64,000 nucleotides of DNA from Algibacter marinivivus. Lineage in GTDB: Bacteria > Bacteroidota > Bacteroidia > Flavobacteriales > Flavobacteriaceae. Positions 53,883 through 62,330 of this stretch are shown one piece after another. The stretch spans positions 124,001 through 188,000 of the forward strand of contig NZ_QFRI01000002.1 in assembly GCF_003143755.1 (NCBI RefSeq). Direction: 5' to 3'. Position 1 is the stretch's first letter. Each line of letters starts with the position of its first letter. Made by a program: the position numbers and the translations under genes. The notes beneath the pieces were generated by a model that saw only the letters and a program-made list of their open reading frames with translations, was not told the origin of the DNA and searched no databases.

Positions 53883-55385
53883 TTAACTTTTTACCAAATC
53901 TCTTAATTGCTTTCTATCTATTTTTCCATTTTTATTATGAGGAAAATTATCTACAAAAAACACCTTTTTTGGAACCATGTAATCTGTTAGCTTTTCGCTC
54001 ATGTATTCCATTAATTCTTTGGCGTCAAATTTAATACTTTCTATAACAAGTACAATCTCATCATTATTACTAGAATTTTTAACATCTATTACCAAAATAT
54101 TTTTTGATTTTGTAGACTCATGATTTCTAGCATGATACTCCACCTCTCCTAATTCAACTCTATAACCGCCAATTTTTACTTGAAAATCTTTTCTTCCAAC
54201 ATACATATAGTAGCCATTTTCATCCTTAAAACATAAGTCTCCAGTTTTATAAAACCGTTTTACTTCTCCGGATTCTGTTTTATGCATAAAAAATGACGAT
54301 GTATTTAATGCTTCATTATTCCAATAACCAGGTGTTAGTTGATCTCCAGATAAACATAGTTCGCCTTCATTGTTTTCAGGAACTACATTACCTTCATTAT
54401 TTAAAATAATGCATTCTACATTTTTAAAAGGCTTACCAATTGAAAGTACTCCATTATGAGATTTGTTTTCTGACTTAGCTTTATACTTATAATACGTACT
54501 ACATACAGTAAATTCAGTTGGTCCGTAATGATTTAATACTGTACTGTTTGGTATACATTTCACCCATTCTTTAACAATATCTTCATATAACTTTTCACCA
54601 CCAAAAATTGAATAACGAACAGATGGTGCATTAATTTCTTCAAAATAAGGTCTTAAATAATAAATAATTGATGGCACCATTTTTAAAACAGTAAGCTTAT
54701 ACTTTTCTAAAAGCTTATAAGTATAAAAGTATTTTATAGCATCGGATGGAACTGTATACAAGCAAGCACCAACTAAAAGTGCTGGCAAAATAGCTGTAAG
54801 AGATGCATCAAACGTTAAATCATACATTTGAAGGCACCTATCTGATGAGTTTAACTTATACTCATCATCAATATCAAGCTCTGTTATTAAAGCATTTAAA
54901 TTTTTAAAACTAATAGGAATACCCTTAGGAGCACCAGTACTTCCACTAGTAAATAGTACATATGCTACGTTATTTTCATTAAACTTTATCTCCTCAAACT
55001 TGTCTGTAGTATTATCATTAATTTGGGTTGCATTAATTATTTTAAATAAAGAAAAGTTAGAATTTTCAGAAGAATCAAAAACAACTTTGACGTTTATCGA
55101 ATTTAATATTTCAAGATTTCTTGTTAAAGGCGCTGAAGGACTAATAGGTATATATGCCTTACCCTCCATCCATAATGCAAACATTGTTGCATAAGTTTCT
55201 AAATCATTGTTTGCAATTAAACCAACATACTTTTCATCTGAACTTATTTGACTAACAATTGCTGAACGAATTTTAATAACACGTTCTAATAAATCTTGAT
55301 ATGTAAAAAAAGAATCGTTAATACAAAATGCTTGGTTTTTTGAATTTTGTTTAAAAGATTTGTGTAGGCTGTATATAAGATTCAT
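53883..55385 (-). CDS. Adenylation enzyme loading the carrier protein (DltA-like)
   Basis: A 500-residue stand-alone adenylation domain, the same size as DltA. VLFTSGSTGAPKGIPISFKN near residue 145 is the P-loop. Then come LQMYDLTFDASLTAILPALL, VLNHYGPTEFTVCSTYY, KTGDLCFKDENGYYMYVGR and QVKIGGYRVELGEVE. The catalytic Lys is in NKNGKIDRKQLRD at the C-terminus. It activates an acid as its adenylate and loads the 81-residue carrier. Related to DltA and NRPS A domains; the substrate pocket does not obviously match D-alanine, but I could not align it properly. Confidence 0.88.
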   Translation of the reverse strand: MNLIYSLHKSFKQNSKNQAFCINDSFFTYQDLLERVIKIRSAIVSQISSDEKYVGLIANNDLETYATMFALWMEGKAYIPISPSAPLTRNLEILNSINVKVVFDSSENSNFSLFKIINATQINDNTTDKFEEIKFNENNVAYVLFTSGSTGAPKGIPISFKNLNALITELDIDDEYKLNSSDRCLQMYDLTFDASLTAILPALLVGACLYTVPSDAIKYFYTYKLLEKYKLTVLKMVPSIIYYLRPYFEEINAPSVRYSIFGGEKLYEDIVKEWVKCIPNSTVLNHYGPTEFTVCSTYYKYKAKSENKSHNGVLSIGKPFKNVECIILNNEGNVVPENNEGELCLSGDQLTPGYWNNEALNTSSFFMHKTESGEVKRFYKTGDLCFKDENGYYMYVGRKDFQVKIGGYRVELGEVEYHARNHESTKSKNILVIDVKNSSNNDEIVLVIESIKFDAKELMEYMSEKLTDYMVPKKVFFVDNFPHNKNGKIDRKQLRDLVKS

Positions 55386-55394
55386 CTGTATAAA

Positions 55395-56489
55395 TTAGAA
55401 AAAATTACCGTCTTGATCAGTTACAACAGCATTCTGTAAATTAATATCTACATCATTATGAACTAAAGAAACTAGTTCTTTTACATCTGCATAAACTTTG
55501 AAGTATTTATTTATTATGCTATCCCCTAGTTCGCTATTTTCTGTTTGCAGTAAAGTACACTTAGAGTCTATTAAACTTTTAATCAAAACATTTAAACAAT
55601 CATCATAATACGTCTTATTCGTAATAAAATATCTAATTATAAATCTATTTCCTGAAACAAACCCAGAAACAAAACCAACAATTTCATTTTTGTTTTTTAT
55701 AACAAAATTAGAATTGTGTATTTTCTTTGCAATAGTACCTAACAAACATTTATAATCAGGCTCTTTACTATCTGTTAAATTATGATATTGGCTATTGCTA
55801 ATTTGCCAATTTATAAATTCTTTACTCTTTGGCACAATGTCAGTACTACTATGCTTTTCAATAAAATCCCATGTATCTGTATCAATTTGTGATACGTGTT
55901 TACTAGTTATATGTTTCCCTTTTTTATTACTTTTTATATTATTTACAATAGCAACTATTCGTCTAGAAAAGCTATCTAGCAATTTCAACAATGGTTTAAA
56001 AAACTTAAGACTAGCCTTTCTGTAAATTAAAAGTTGGCTATCTAAACTAAAAATGATTATGTATCTTTTTCTTTTGGAAAACTCTGTAAAAGGTTGCTTC
56101 TTATAATAGGCTTTAGTTTTGTCTCCCAAAAACTTTATTATTGCCTGATTATTACAAGCATTTAAAGAGTGTTTTTTTATATAAGTTGATAATACTGTTT
56201 CTTTATATTTATCAGATACCCACCACCTTTGACTCCAGAAAACTTTCACTAAACTTCCATCAGCACTTTTAACTAAATCTGGAACAAAATAAATAAATGC
56301 TATAATAGTATGCTTTTCATAACCTAATACAGCTAAAACATCGTCATCATTAGCTCGAGTATTTTCGAGCATCCATTTAGCCTTATTTTTAGAAAAAGCT
56401 GGCTCATAAGTACCAGCCCAATATTTATTTTCAGCAATAGCGTCTCTAAGATTACTTTTAGTTAAAGAAATTATTTCTAGGTTGCTCAT
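55395..56489 (-). CDS. GNAT-like protein of unknown specificity in the Dlt-like operon
   Basis: A 364-residue protein. The first part (WMLENTRANDDDVLAVLGYE, IIAFIYFVPDLV, FWSQRWWVSDKYKETVLST) and the later FVIKNKNEIVGFVSGFVSGN with RFIIRYFITN look like two GNAT-fold halves. A basic region with a possible amphipathic helix lies near 150-200 (FKPLLKLLDSFSRRIVAIVN). It sits between the MBOAT and adenylation genes, where dlt operons would have another dlt gene. I do not recognise a precise family. It may transfer the acyl group from the carrier, or make the acyl substrate. Confidence 0.6.
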   Translation of the reverse strand: MSNLEIISLTKSNLRDAIAENKYWAGTYEPAFSKNKAKWMLENTRANDDDVLAVLGYEKHTIIAFIYFVPDLVKSADGSLVKVFWSQRWWVSDKYKETVLSTYIKKHSLNACNNQAIIKFLGDKTKAYYKKQPFTEFSKRKRYIIIFSLDSQLLIYRKASLKFFKPLLKLLDSFSRRIVAIVNNIKSNKKGKHITSKHVSQIDTDTWDFIEKHSSTDIVPKSKEFINWQISNSQYHNLTDSKEPDYKCLLGTIAKKIHNSNFVIKNKNEIVGFVSGFVSGNRFIIRYFITNKTYYDDCLNVLIKSLIDSKCTLLQTENSELGDSIINKYFKVYADVKELVSLVHNDVDINLQNAVVTDQDGNFF

Positions 56490-56555
56490 TAAACTTGGGT
56501 ATATACTGTGTTAAATAACAATTGTAAATTTATATGATTATAAATTATTTTCAAT

Positions 56556-58007
56556 TTAAAACTGGAAATAAATAAACGATCTATCAATTTCACTATCATA
56601 AAACAGAAGAATTAATAAAATCACTAATGTGTATAGAACAAACCTTACTATTCCAGATTTAAAATTAAATGGTGAGCGCTCATCTTTTCTAATTATATAT
56701 TCATAAATAATAAAGCCTCCCAATAAAATTAAATAATCCTTCACCCTGTATCCCTTAGGATGCAAATAGGTTTCAAAAGAAAAATTTGTAAAAATTCTAC
56801 CTATATAACTAAAAGCATCTGCTATAGATTCAGATCTAAAAAAAATCCAAGAAAATGTAACTAAAGCAAACACCATTAGTACACGAAATGCTTCAGGCAA
56901 TGAGGGGAATAAAGTTTGCTCACCAATAACAGTATTTTTAAAAGATAAATTCTTTCCTAATAAAAATATAGGTATAAATGCCAAAGCATGTAAACCTCCC
57001 CAGAAAACAAAAGTCCAATTAGCCCCATGCCATAAGCCACTAATCAAGAAAACAATAGTAATATTTCTTACTGATATTAATTTTGTACTTCTAGAACCGC
57101 CCAATGGAATGTATACATAATATCTAAACCAGGTGGATAATGAAATGTGCCAACGTCTCCAAAATTCGGCTATATTCCTTGAAAAATATGGGAATTTAAA
57201 ATTAGACATTAATTCAATTCCAAAAAGCTTAGCAGTACCTATTGCTATATCGGAATAACCACTAAAATCTCCATAAATTTGAAAACTAAAAAGGACAACA
57301 CCTAAAATGAGTGTTGATGCAGGATACGTGTGATAATTTGCAAAAATATCATCTACAATTGGCCCTAAAGAATCTGCAATTACAATTTTTTTAAATAAAC
57401 CCCATAAAATAAGTTTTAAGCCTCCTACGGATTGGTTATAATTAAAAACTCTTTTATTTGCGATTTGATGGAGTAAATTTGATGCTCGTTCTATTGGTCC
57501 TGCAACCAATTGCGGAAAGAAACTAACAAAGGCTGCAAAAGACAGAAAATCTTTAGTGGGTTTGATTTTCTTATGATAAATGTCAAATGAATATGACATG
57601 GTTTGAAACGTATAAAACGATATTCCTACTGGTAAAATAACACTAAGTGTCCATGTGCTTTTTATGTTATACCCAAGTACAGAAGACATATCTACCCAAG
57701 AATCAACAAAAAAGTTATAATATTTAAAGAAACCTAAAAGACCAACATTAAATAAAACACTAAACCATAACCATCGTTTTTTTTGAGATTTTTTATCACT
57801 TGAATGTATAGCAATACCAACAAAATAATCGACAATAGTACTTAACAGTATTAAAGAAAGAAACCTCCAATCCCACCAGCCATAGAATACATAACTAGCA
57901 ATTAGCAATAAAACATTCTGAGCTTTAAGACTCTTTTTCAGAAAAACCCAATACAGCACAAATACTATAAAAAGAAATATAAAAAACTCTAAAGAATTAA
58001 ATATCAT
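56556..58007 (-). CDS. MBOAT O-acyltransferase (DltB/AlgI-like)
   Basis: A 483-residue polytopic protein. YVFYGWWDWRFLSL near residue 40, QLVAGPIERASNLLHQ near 170, FWRRWHISLSTWFRYY near 288 and SGLWHGANWTFVFWG near 329 are the MBOAT signature with the catalytic His. It is first in the minus-strand group that continues with the GNAT-like protein, adenylation enzyme and carrier. It is therefore the likely membrane step passing an acyl group from the carrier to the outside. The close paralogue at 27498 is instead paired with an SGNH protein. Confidence 0.93.
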   Translation of the reverse strand: MIFNSLEFFIFLFIVFVLYWVFLKKSLKAQNVLLLIASYVFYGWWDWRFLSLILLSTIVDYFVGIAIHSSDKKSQKKRWLWFSVLFNVGLLGFFKYYNFFVDSWVDMSSVLGYNIKSTWTLSVILPVGISFYTFQTMSYSFDIYHKKIKPTKDFLSFAAFVSFFPQLVAGPIERASNLLHQIANKRVFNYNQSVGGLKLILWGLFKKIVIADSLGPIVDDIFANYHTYPASTLILGVVLFSFQIYGDFSGYSDIAIGTAKLFGIELMSNFKFPYFSRNIAEFWRRWHISLSTWFRYYVYIPLGGSRSTKLISVRNITIVFLISGLWHGANWTFVFWGGLHALAFIPIFLLGKNLSFKNTVIGEQTLFPSLPEAFRVLMVFALVTFSWIFFRSESIADAFSYIGRIFTNFSFETYLHPKGYRVKDYLILLGGFIIYEYIIRKDERSPFNFKSGIVRFVLYTLVILLILLFYDSEIDRSFIYFQF

Positions 58008-58130
58008 ACTATTTGCTTATATCAGCTAAATTAATTTTTACAAATATTAAAGAACTGGTATCTAAAAGCAAAAAATTTCTTTAAACTACCCAAATTCTAA
58101 TACAACTTACATATTTAAATTATTGCTCAT

Positions 58131-58157
58131 AAAAAAAGCCCTTAGATAAGGGCTTTT
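58131..58157 (-). terminator. Intrinsic terminator of the Lrp/AsnC gene
   Basis: AAAAGCCCTTA (58134-58144) and TAAGGGCTTTT (58147-58157) pair around GA, giving a stable GC-centred stem. Seven A on the plus strand give a U-run for minus-strand transcripts, 23 bases after the regulator stop codon. It separates that gene from the Dlt-like group downstream. Confidence 0.88.
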
Positions 58158-58179
58158 ATATAAATATTATGCTTTTATT

Positions 58180-58659
58180 TTACATATCATTAAAGATAGA
58201 ATGCATCAGACGTTTTTTATCATTGATGCTCTCCTCAAGAGAAATCATTGTTTCTGTTCTATAAACACCATCAATATCATCCAATAAGAAAATAACTTCT
58301 TTGGCATGCTCAGTACTTCTTGCTCTAATTTTACAGAAAATATTAAACTTACCAGTAGTAATATGTGCTACGGTTACATAAGGAATTTCATTAATGCGCT
58401 CTAAAACAAATTTTGTTTGTGAGGTATTGTTCAAATATACACCTACATAAGCTATAAAAGAATATCCTAGTTTTTTATAATCCAACATCAATGAAGAACC
58501 TTTAATAATACCAGCTTCTTCCATTTTTTTAACACGTACGTGAACTGTACCTGCAGAGATTAATAATTTTTTTGCAATATCAGTAAATGGAATTCTTGTG
58601 TTATCAATTAACATGTCAAGAATTTGATGATCGATTTCGTCTAATTTAATTTTTCCCAT
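58180..58659 (-). CDS. Lrp/AsnC-family transcriptional regulator
   Basis: A 159-residue regulator. The N-terminal winged HTH is seen in DEIDHQILDMLIDNTRIPFT, DIAKKLLISAGTVHVRVKKM and EEAGIIKGS. The RAM ligand-binding domain follows (YVGVYLNNTSQTKFVLERI, VAHITTGKFNIFCKIRA, DDIDGVYRTETMISL). It would bind amino acids or similar effectors and act as an oligomer. It is single-gene, with its own -7-like element and terminator. A link to the neighbouring acylation genes is not shown by the sequence. Confidence 0.94.
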   Translation of the reverse strand: MGKIKLDEIDHQILDMLIDNTRIPFTDIAKKLLISAGTVHVRVKKMEEAGIIKGSSLMLDYKKLGYSFIAYVGVYLNNTSQTKFVLERINEIPYVTVAHITTGKFNIFCKIRARSTEHAKEVIFLLDDIDGVYRTETMISLEESINDKKRLMHSIFNDM

Positions 58660-58683
58660 AATTAATTATTCTTAAATATGAAG

Positions 58684-58691
58684 CAAAATTA
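58684..58691 (-). promoter_or_regulatory. -7-like element of the Lrp/AsnC gene
   Basis: On the minus strand TAATTTTG matches TAnnTTTG, 25 bases before the start codon. A TTG upstream is 23 bases away, longer than the usual 17-20 spacing, so the -33 side is weak. Confidence 0.4.
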
Positions 58692-58729
58692 ATACATTTT
58701 TATTAAAAATATAGCAATATTGGTATGTT

Positions 58730-59875
58730 TTATTTCGATAAAAGCAATATTTTTTCATTATTCAATATTACGCAAACGTTTTCGTAACCTAATTTCAACG
58801 GATTACCCGAAGCATTAAATACTTCAAATCCTTTGGCGTCAATCTCTTTATGCCCAAAAAAGTCTTTTAATTTTTCAATTTTTTCAATTTTAGGCACAAA
58901 TTCAACTTTATTGCTATTTAAGCGTTCTTGAAACTGAATTCCAATATCAACAAATTCACCGTTAACTCGGGCATTTCTAATAATTATATCTAAAAAACAC
59001 TTATCGTTCTCAGGAATATCCAGATATGATTTATATTGGTCTCCAATTACATCATTTTTTGATATATAATCTAATGATGTTATATATGAAGTATAAATTA
59101 ACTCTCGAGTAATGTCTCTAGCATAATCATTAGCAAAATGCCCTGCCTCAAACAAAATAGTTGGTACATTTTCACTCTGAAACGTATCCCCTACACAATT
59201 CAAATTAAACGCATCATCATAAACGCCAACTTGGTTTGGAATTATAGTTTGTAATGCTTGGTTCATAACATCAATAACCTCCATAGCAATCTTCCTATTT
59301 GGTGTTATAGTACATTCTTTGTCTTGAGCTGGAGCCAGAAAAGAAACTGTAGCTGAATTACTTGTAGTACCAGCACTAAAAATAGTGCGTTGCCCATGCA
59401 AGTTGTAGCAAAAATGAGGCTTAAACGATTCAAAAACATTGCGTAACACATTGCTTTCTGGCTGTGTTAAGTCTTGAGCATCTCTATTTAAATCCACTTC
59501 ATTTGCATTTATTCTTGTATAAGCTAATGCTCCATCAGGGTTTAATATTGGGATGATGAAAAGTGTACAAGCTTCTAAAATGTAATTGAGTTCTGAGTCT
59601 GAAGATAAAAAAGTATTAAAAAGATCAAATAATGCTTTAGTAGTTGTCGATTCATTTCCGTGCATTTGAGACCACATCAAAATTCTTTTGTCACCATTTC
59701 CAATTTTCAAACTATATATAGGATTACTCAAAACAGATTTACCAATAGTTTCAACACGAAAATTAACTGGCAATTTTTCAAGTAATGGCTCTATATGTTT
59801 GTTCGTAATATATCGATGTGATAAGGCATTTTCTTTATGCCTCAAAAACAATTTTTTTATATCTTCTAATTGCAT
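58730..59875 (-). CDS. M14-family zinc carboxypeptidase-like protein
   Basis: A 381-residue metallopeptidase of the M14 (carboxypeptidase A) fold. The zinc ligands are His and Glu of MWSQMHGNESTTTKALF near residue 72. IIPILNPDGALAYTRINANEVDLNRDAQ follows near 110-137. A third-ligand His stands in YNLHGQRTIF, and a Glu in ILFEAGHFANDYARD near 245 is the candidate catalytic residue. No signal peptide is seen, so it seems cytosolic. It is divergent from an XRE regulator across a region with repeated TTAC-N4-GTAA palindromes. Confidence 0.88.
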   Translation of the reverse strand: MQLEDIKKLFLRHKENALSHRYITNKHIEPLLEKLPVNFRVETIGKSVLSNPIYSLKIGNGDKRILMWSQMHGNESTTTKALFDLFNTFLSSDSELNYILEACTLFIIPILNPDGALAYTRINANEVDLNRDAQDLTQPESNVLRNVFESFKPHFCYNLHGQRTIFSAGTTSNSATVSFLAPAQDKECTITPNRKIAMEVIDVMNQALQTIIPNQVGVYDDAFNLNCVGDTFQSENVPTILFEAGHFANDYARDITRELIYTSYITSLDYISKNDVIGDQYKSYLDIPENDKCFLDIIIRNARVNGEFVDIGIQFQERLNSNKVEFVPKIEKIEKLKDFFGHKEIDAKGFEVFNASGNPLKLGYENVCVILNNEKILLLSK

Positions 59876-60166
59876 GACAAATATTAATTTACAAAAGTAA
59901 ACATTTACTCATTTACATCTGTAAACATTAAAATATGATGATTTGTTTACAATATTATACATAAATCTTATATAATCAACTTAACTTTTAATAAAAAATA
60001 GTAATTTGTGATTTTAAATATTTAATTGATTTAAAATCAATAATTTAATACATTTTAAATAAAGTAAAAGTACAATAAAATATAATTGTTTTAAACAATA
60101 AAATTCTGTTTTCAAGGTTATATTGTTACATTTGTAACCTAAATAAGCCACAAATCATATTTTACA
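59876..60166. promoter_or_regulatory. Divergent control region with three TTAC-N4-GTAA palindromes
   Basis: Palindromes occur at TTTAC-AAAA-GTAAA (59888-59901), TTTAC-ATCT-GTAAA (59912-59925) and GTTAC-ATTT-GTAAC (60125-60138); the last is flanked by AGGTTA/TAACCT. The first contains, on the minus strand, TACTTTTG (59892-59899), a -7 element for the peptidase gene. The third contains TACATTTG (60127-60134), a -7 element for the XRE gene. The -33 TTG is not well placed for either. The layout suggests one dimeric regulator controlling both genes, probably the XRE protein itself. Confidence 0.65.
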
Positions 60167-60538
60167 TTGATAAACACTGAAGATTTCATTAAAAGACTAC
60201 AAAAAGTGATTGACTACTATGGTGAATCCGCCTCATCTTTTGCTGAAAAAATTGGAGTACAACGCTCTAGTATTTCGCATATTTTATCAGGGAGAAATAA
60301 ACCAAGTCTCGACTTTATTTTAAAGATCCTTTCTACCTACCCTGAAGTAGATTTATATTGGTTGTTTAATGGGAAAGGAAAATTTCCTTCAACAGAAAAA
60401 ACAAAAAATCACAACCAAGACACGCTTCCAATTACAAAAAACCAAGAAAAAGCTATATCAGAAATAAAAAAAGACAAAACTATAGATCGTATTGTTATTT
60501 TTTATTCAGATGGAAGTTTCAAAAACTACGACAATTAA
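60167..60538 (+). CDS. XRE-type helix-turn-helix regulator
   Basis: A 123-residue protein starting at TTG (60167), which gives the family's usual N-terminus INTEDFIKRLQKVIDYYGES; no suitable ATG is present. The Cro/CI HTH is ASSFAEKIGVQRSSISHILS (about residues 22-41) followed by NKPSLDFILKIL. YPEVDLYWLFNGKG is the usual flavobacterial continuation. The C-terminal half is charged and probably flexible, ending in RIVIFYSDGSFKNYDN. It is divergent from the M14 gene and likely binds the TTAC-N4-GTAA palindromes between them. Confidence 0.9.
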   Translation: MINTEDFIKRLQKVIDYYGESASSFAEKIGVQRSSISHILSGRNKPSLDFILKILSTYPEVDLYWLFNGKGKFPSTEKTKNHNQDTLPITKNQEKAISEIKKDKTIDRIVIFYSDGSFKNYDN

Positions 60539-60576
60539 TAGCGCAGTTTCTTAAATTTGCATTTCAATTTTCTTTT

Positions 60577-60966
60577 ATGAAGTCTTTCTTTTTTTTTATA
60601 ATTCTTTGTTTAACACTAACTAGCTGTTACAAAACAACAAGAAACTGCAACGATTACAAAACTGGCACGTTTCGCTTTGACTATACAATAGACGGAATAT
60701 CCAAAACCGGAAACTTTAAAAGAACTGAGCGTTATAGCATTAATTTTTATGACGGTAAAACTGATAGTTCTGAAGTAAAATGGATAAATAATTGTGAATT
60801 TGTATTGTACAAAATCAATCCTAAGTCTATTTCAGAAAAAGACCCAATTCATATGAAAATACTAACTACCACAGATAGTTCTTATGCATTTGAATACTCC
60901 AAAGCCTCTTTTAACGAAGGCGAAAAGAAAAGAAAAGAAAAAGGATTAGCTATAAAAATTGACTAA
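60577..60966 (+). CDS. Small lipoprotein of unknown function
   Basis: A 129-residue protein. The lipoprotein signal MKSFFFFIILCLTLTSC puts Cys at 17. The rest is beta-rich (CNDYKTGTFRFDYTIDG, SSEVKWINNCEFVLYKIN). Flavobacterial homologues are, as far as I recall, sometimes labelled DNA topoisomerase IV, which nothing in the sequence supports. It follows the XRE gene by 38 bases and its last 4 bases overlap the convergent gene. Function not recognised. Confidence 0.75.
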   Translation: MKSFFFFIILCLTLTSCYKTTRNCNDYKTGTFRFDYTIDGISKTGNFKRTERYSINFYDGKTDSSEVKWINNCEFVLYKINPKSISEKDPIHMKILTTTDSSYAFEYSKASFNEGEKKRKEKGLAIKID

Positions 60967-61463
60967 TCAAAAGGATATAGAAATGATTCTAATAAGGTGA
61001 ATTTTAACTGCCTATCTTCAGTTATTTCATATGCTAACAGAATTTCTCCCCAAAATTCTCCATCTGAAAAATCAGCTATTACCCATTTATGATTTAACAT
61101 TTTTACAGTATTAATCAATATCTTCCTACCCTCACTTGACGCATAAGGAACTATTGGGTGCTCGCCCTTTACTTCATTCAATTTATAAAGCTCATCCTTT
61201 ATAAAAGGAATCAATTCATCAATTTTATAACCATCATCCTCAAAATAACTAATAGCATCTTCATTTCTATCTAAATTAAAATGAGAAACTTCTAAAAAAT
61301 TATTTTGCAATACAGAAAGAGAGTCTTTATACGTTTCAATCTCAGATTTACTCACTTCAAGCTTATTATTTAAGTCTTCAAAAATACGTTTTGAATTTAC
61401 ATATTGAAATAAAACCAAAAGTGCTGCAAACACAAATAAATACATAAAAATTCTTTGCTTCAT
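60963..61463 (-). CDS. Membrane-anchored coiled-coil protein of unknown function
   Basis: A 166-residue protein with an N-terminal membrane helix (FMYLFVFAALLVLFQYV). A short coiled coil follows (about 25-60; KLEVSKSEIETYKDSLSVLQ), then a compact domain with WVIADFSDGEFWGEILLAYE. The last pattern is typical of a small conserved family in Flavobacteriaceae, usually named only hypothetical or hydrolase. It lies 10 bases downstream of the MBL-fold gene and is likely cotranscribed with it. No active site can be named. Confidence 0.7.
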   Translation of the reverse strand: MKQRIFMYLFVFAALLVLFQYVNSKRIFEDLNNKLEVSKSEIETYKDSLSVLQNNFLEVSHFNLDRNEDAISYFEDDGYKIDELIPFIKDELYKLNEVKGEHPIVPYASSEGRKILINTVKMLNHKWVIADFSDGEFWGEILLAYEITEDRQLKFTLLESFLYPFD

Positions 61464-61473
61464 TCTTATAAAA

Positions 61474-62238
61474 TTAAATAGTTATTTTAAGTTCATCATA
61501 AGCCAAAAACACGTTTTTAGGTAATGATTTTTCTACATCTTCATGAAAACCTAACATATGACTAATATGCGTTAAATAAGCCTTTTTTGGCTTTACCTTC
61601 TCAATAAAAGCCAACGCTTCATCCAAATTAAAATGCGACTGATGTGGTTTTATTCGTAAAGCATTTACAACCAAAACTTTTACATTTTTTATTTTTTCAA
61701 TTTCCTTATCAGAAACCGTTTTCATATCTGTTAAATATGCAAAATCTTTAAATCTAAAACCAAAAACTTGAAGTTTAGCATGTTTACCATTAATTGGAAC
61801 AACTTCTAAATTCCCCAATTTAAAAGCGGTGTTCTTTTTTATTCGATTAGTTTTTACCTCTGGAGCACCAGGATATCTATTTTTTTTAGCAAAAACATAA
61901 TCAAAACGCGTTTTTAAAGATTTAAGAACTCGTTTATGTGCATAAATAGGAACACCTCCCTGCCTAAAATAAAATGGACGTATATCATCAAAACCAACAA
62001 TATGGTCTGAATGCTCATGAGTAAACAAAATCCCATCTATACGCTTCACATTCTCCCTTAGCATTTGATAACGAAAATCTGGCCCGCAATCAACAACATA
62101 CGTATAACCATCCCATTCAACTAAAACAGAAACACGCAAACGTTTATCTTTAAAATCATTACTTAAACACACAGGATGATCGCTTCCAATTATCGGAATA
62201 CCTTGCGATGTACCAGTACCAAGAAAAGTAATTTTCAA
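61474..62238 (-). CDS. MBL-fold metal-dependent hydrolase (PhnP/RNase Z-like)
   Basis: A 254-residue metallo-beta-lactamase-fold enzyme. MKITFLGTGTSQGIPIIGSD is the opening of the PhnP/lipoyl-transferase-associated group. The metal motif GILFTHEHSDHIVGFDDIRP (HxHxDH) is near residue 78. VPINGKHAKLQVFGFRF, FAYLTDMKTV and YLTHISHMLGFHED supply further ligands. PhnP cleaves cyclic phosphodiesters; the true substrate here is unknown. It is divergent from the 491-residue protein with a 92-base gap. Confidence 0.9.
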   Translation of the reverse strand: MKITFLGTGTSQGIPIIGSDHPVCLSNDFKDKRLRVSVLVEWDGYTYVVDCGPDFRYQMLRENVKRIDGILFTHEHSDHIVGFDDIRPFYFRQGGVPIYAHKRVLKSLKTRFDYVFAKKNRYPGAPEVKTNRIKKNTAFKLGNLEVVPINGKHAKLQVFGFRFKDFAYLTDMKTVSDKEIEKIKNVKVLVVNALRIKPHQSHFNLDEALAFIEKVKPKKAYLTHISHMLGFHEDVEKSLPKNVFLAYDELKITI

Positions 62239-62273
62239 TTGCTGAGATTTTAAACAAAAATAAGTTTATTTTT

Positions 62274-62302
62274 TTGTTTGCTATACATATTTGATACCTT
62301 TG
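62274..62302 (+). promoter_or_regulatory. Bacteroidota promoter of the 491-residue conserved protein
   Basis: TTG (62274-62276) and TACCTTTG (62295-62302) are 18 bases apart, a perfect -7 match with an acceptable spacer. The start codon is 28 bases downstream. Confidence 0.75.
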
Positions 62303-62330
62303 TAAATACAAGACGTAACCTATACACAAC

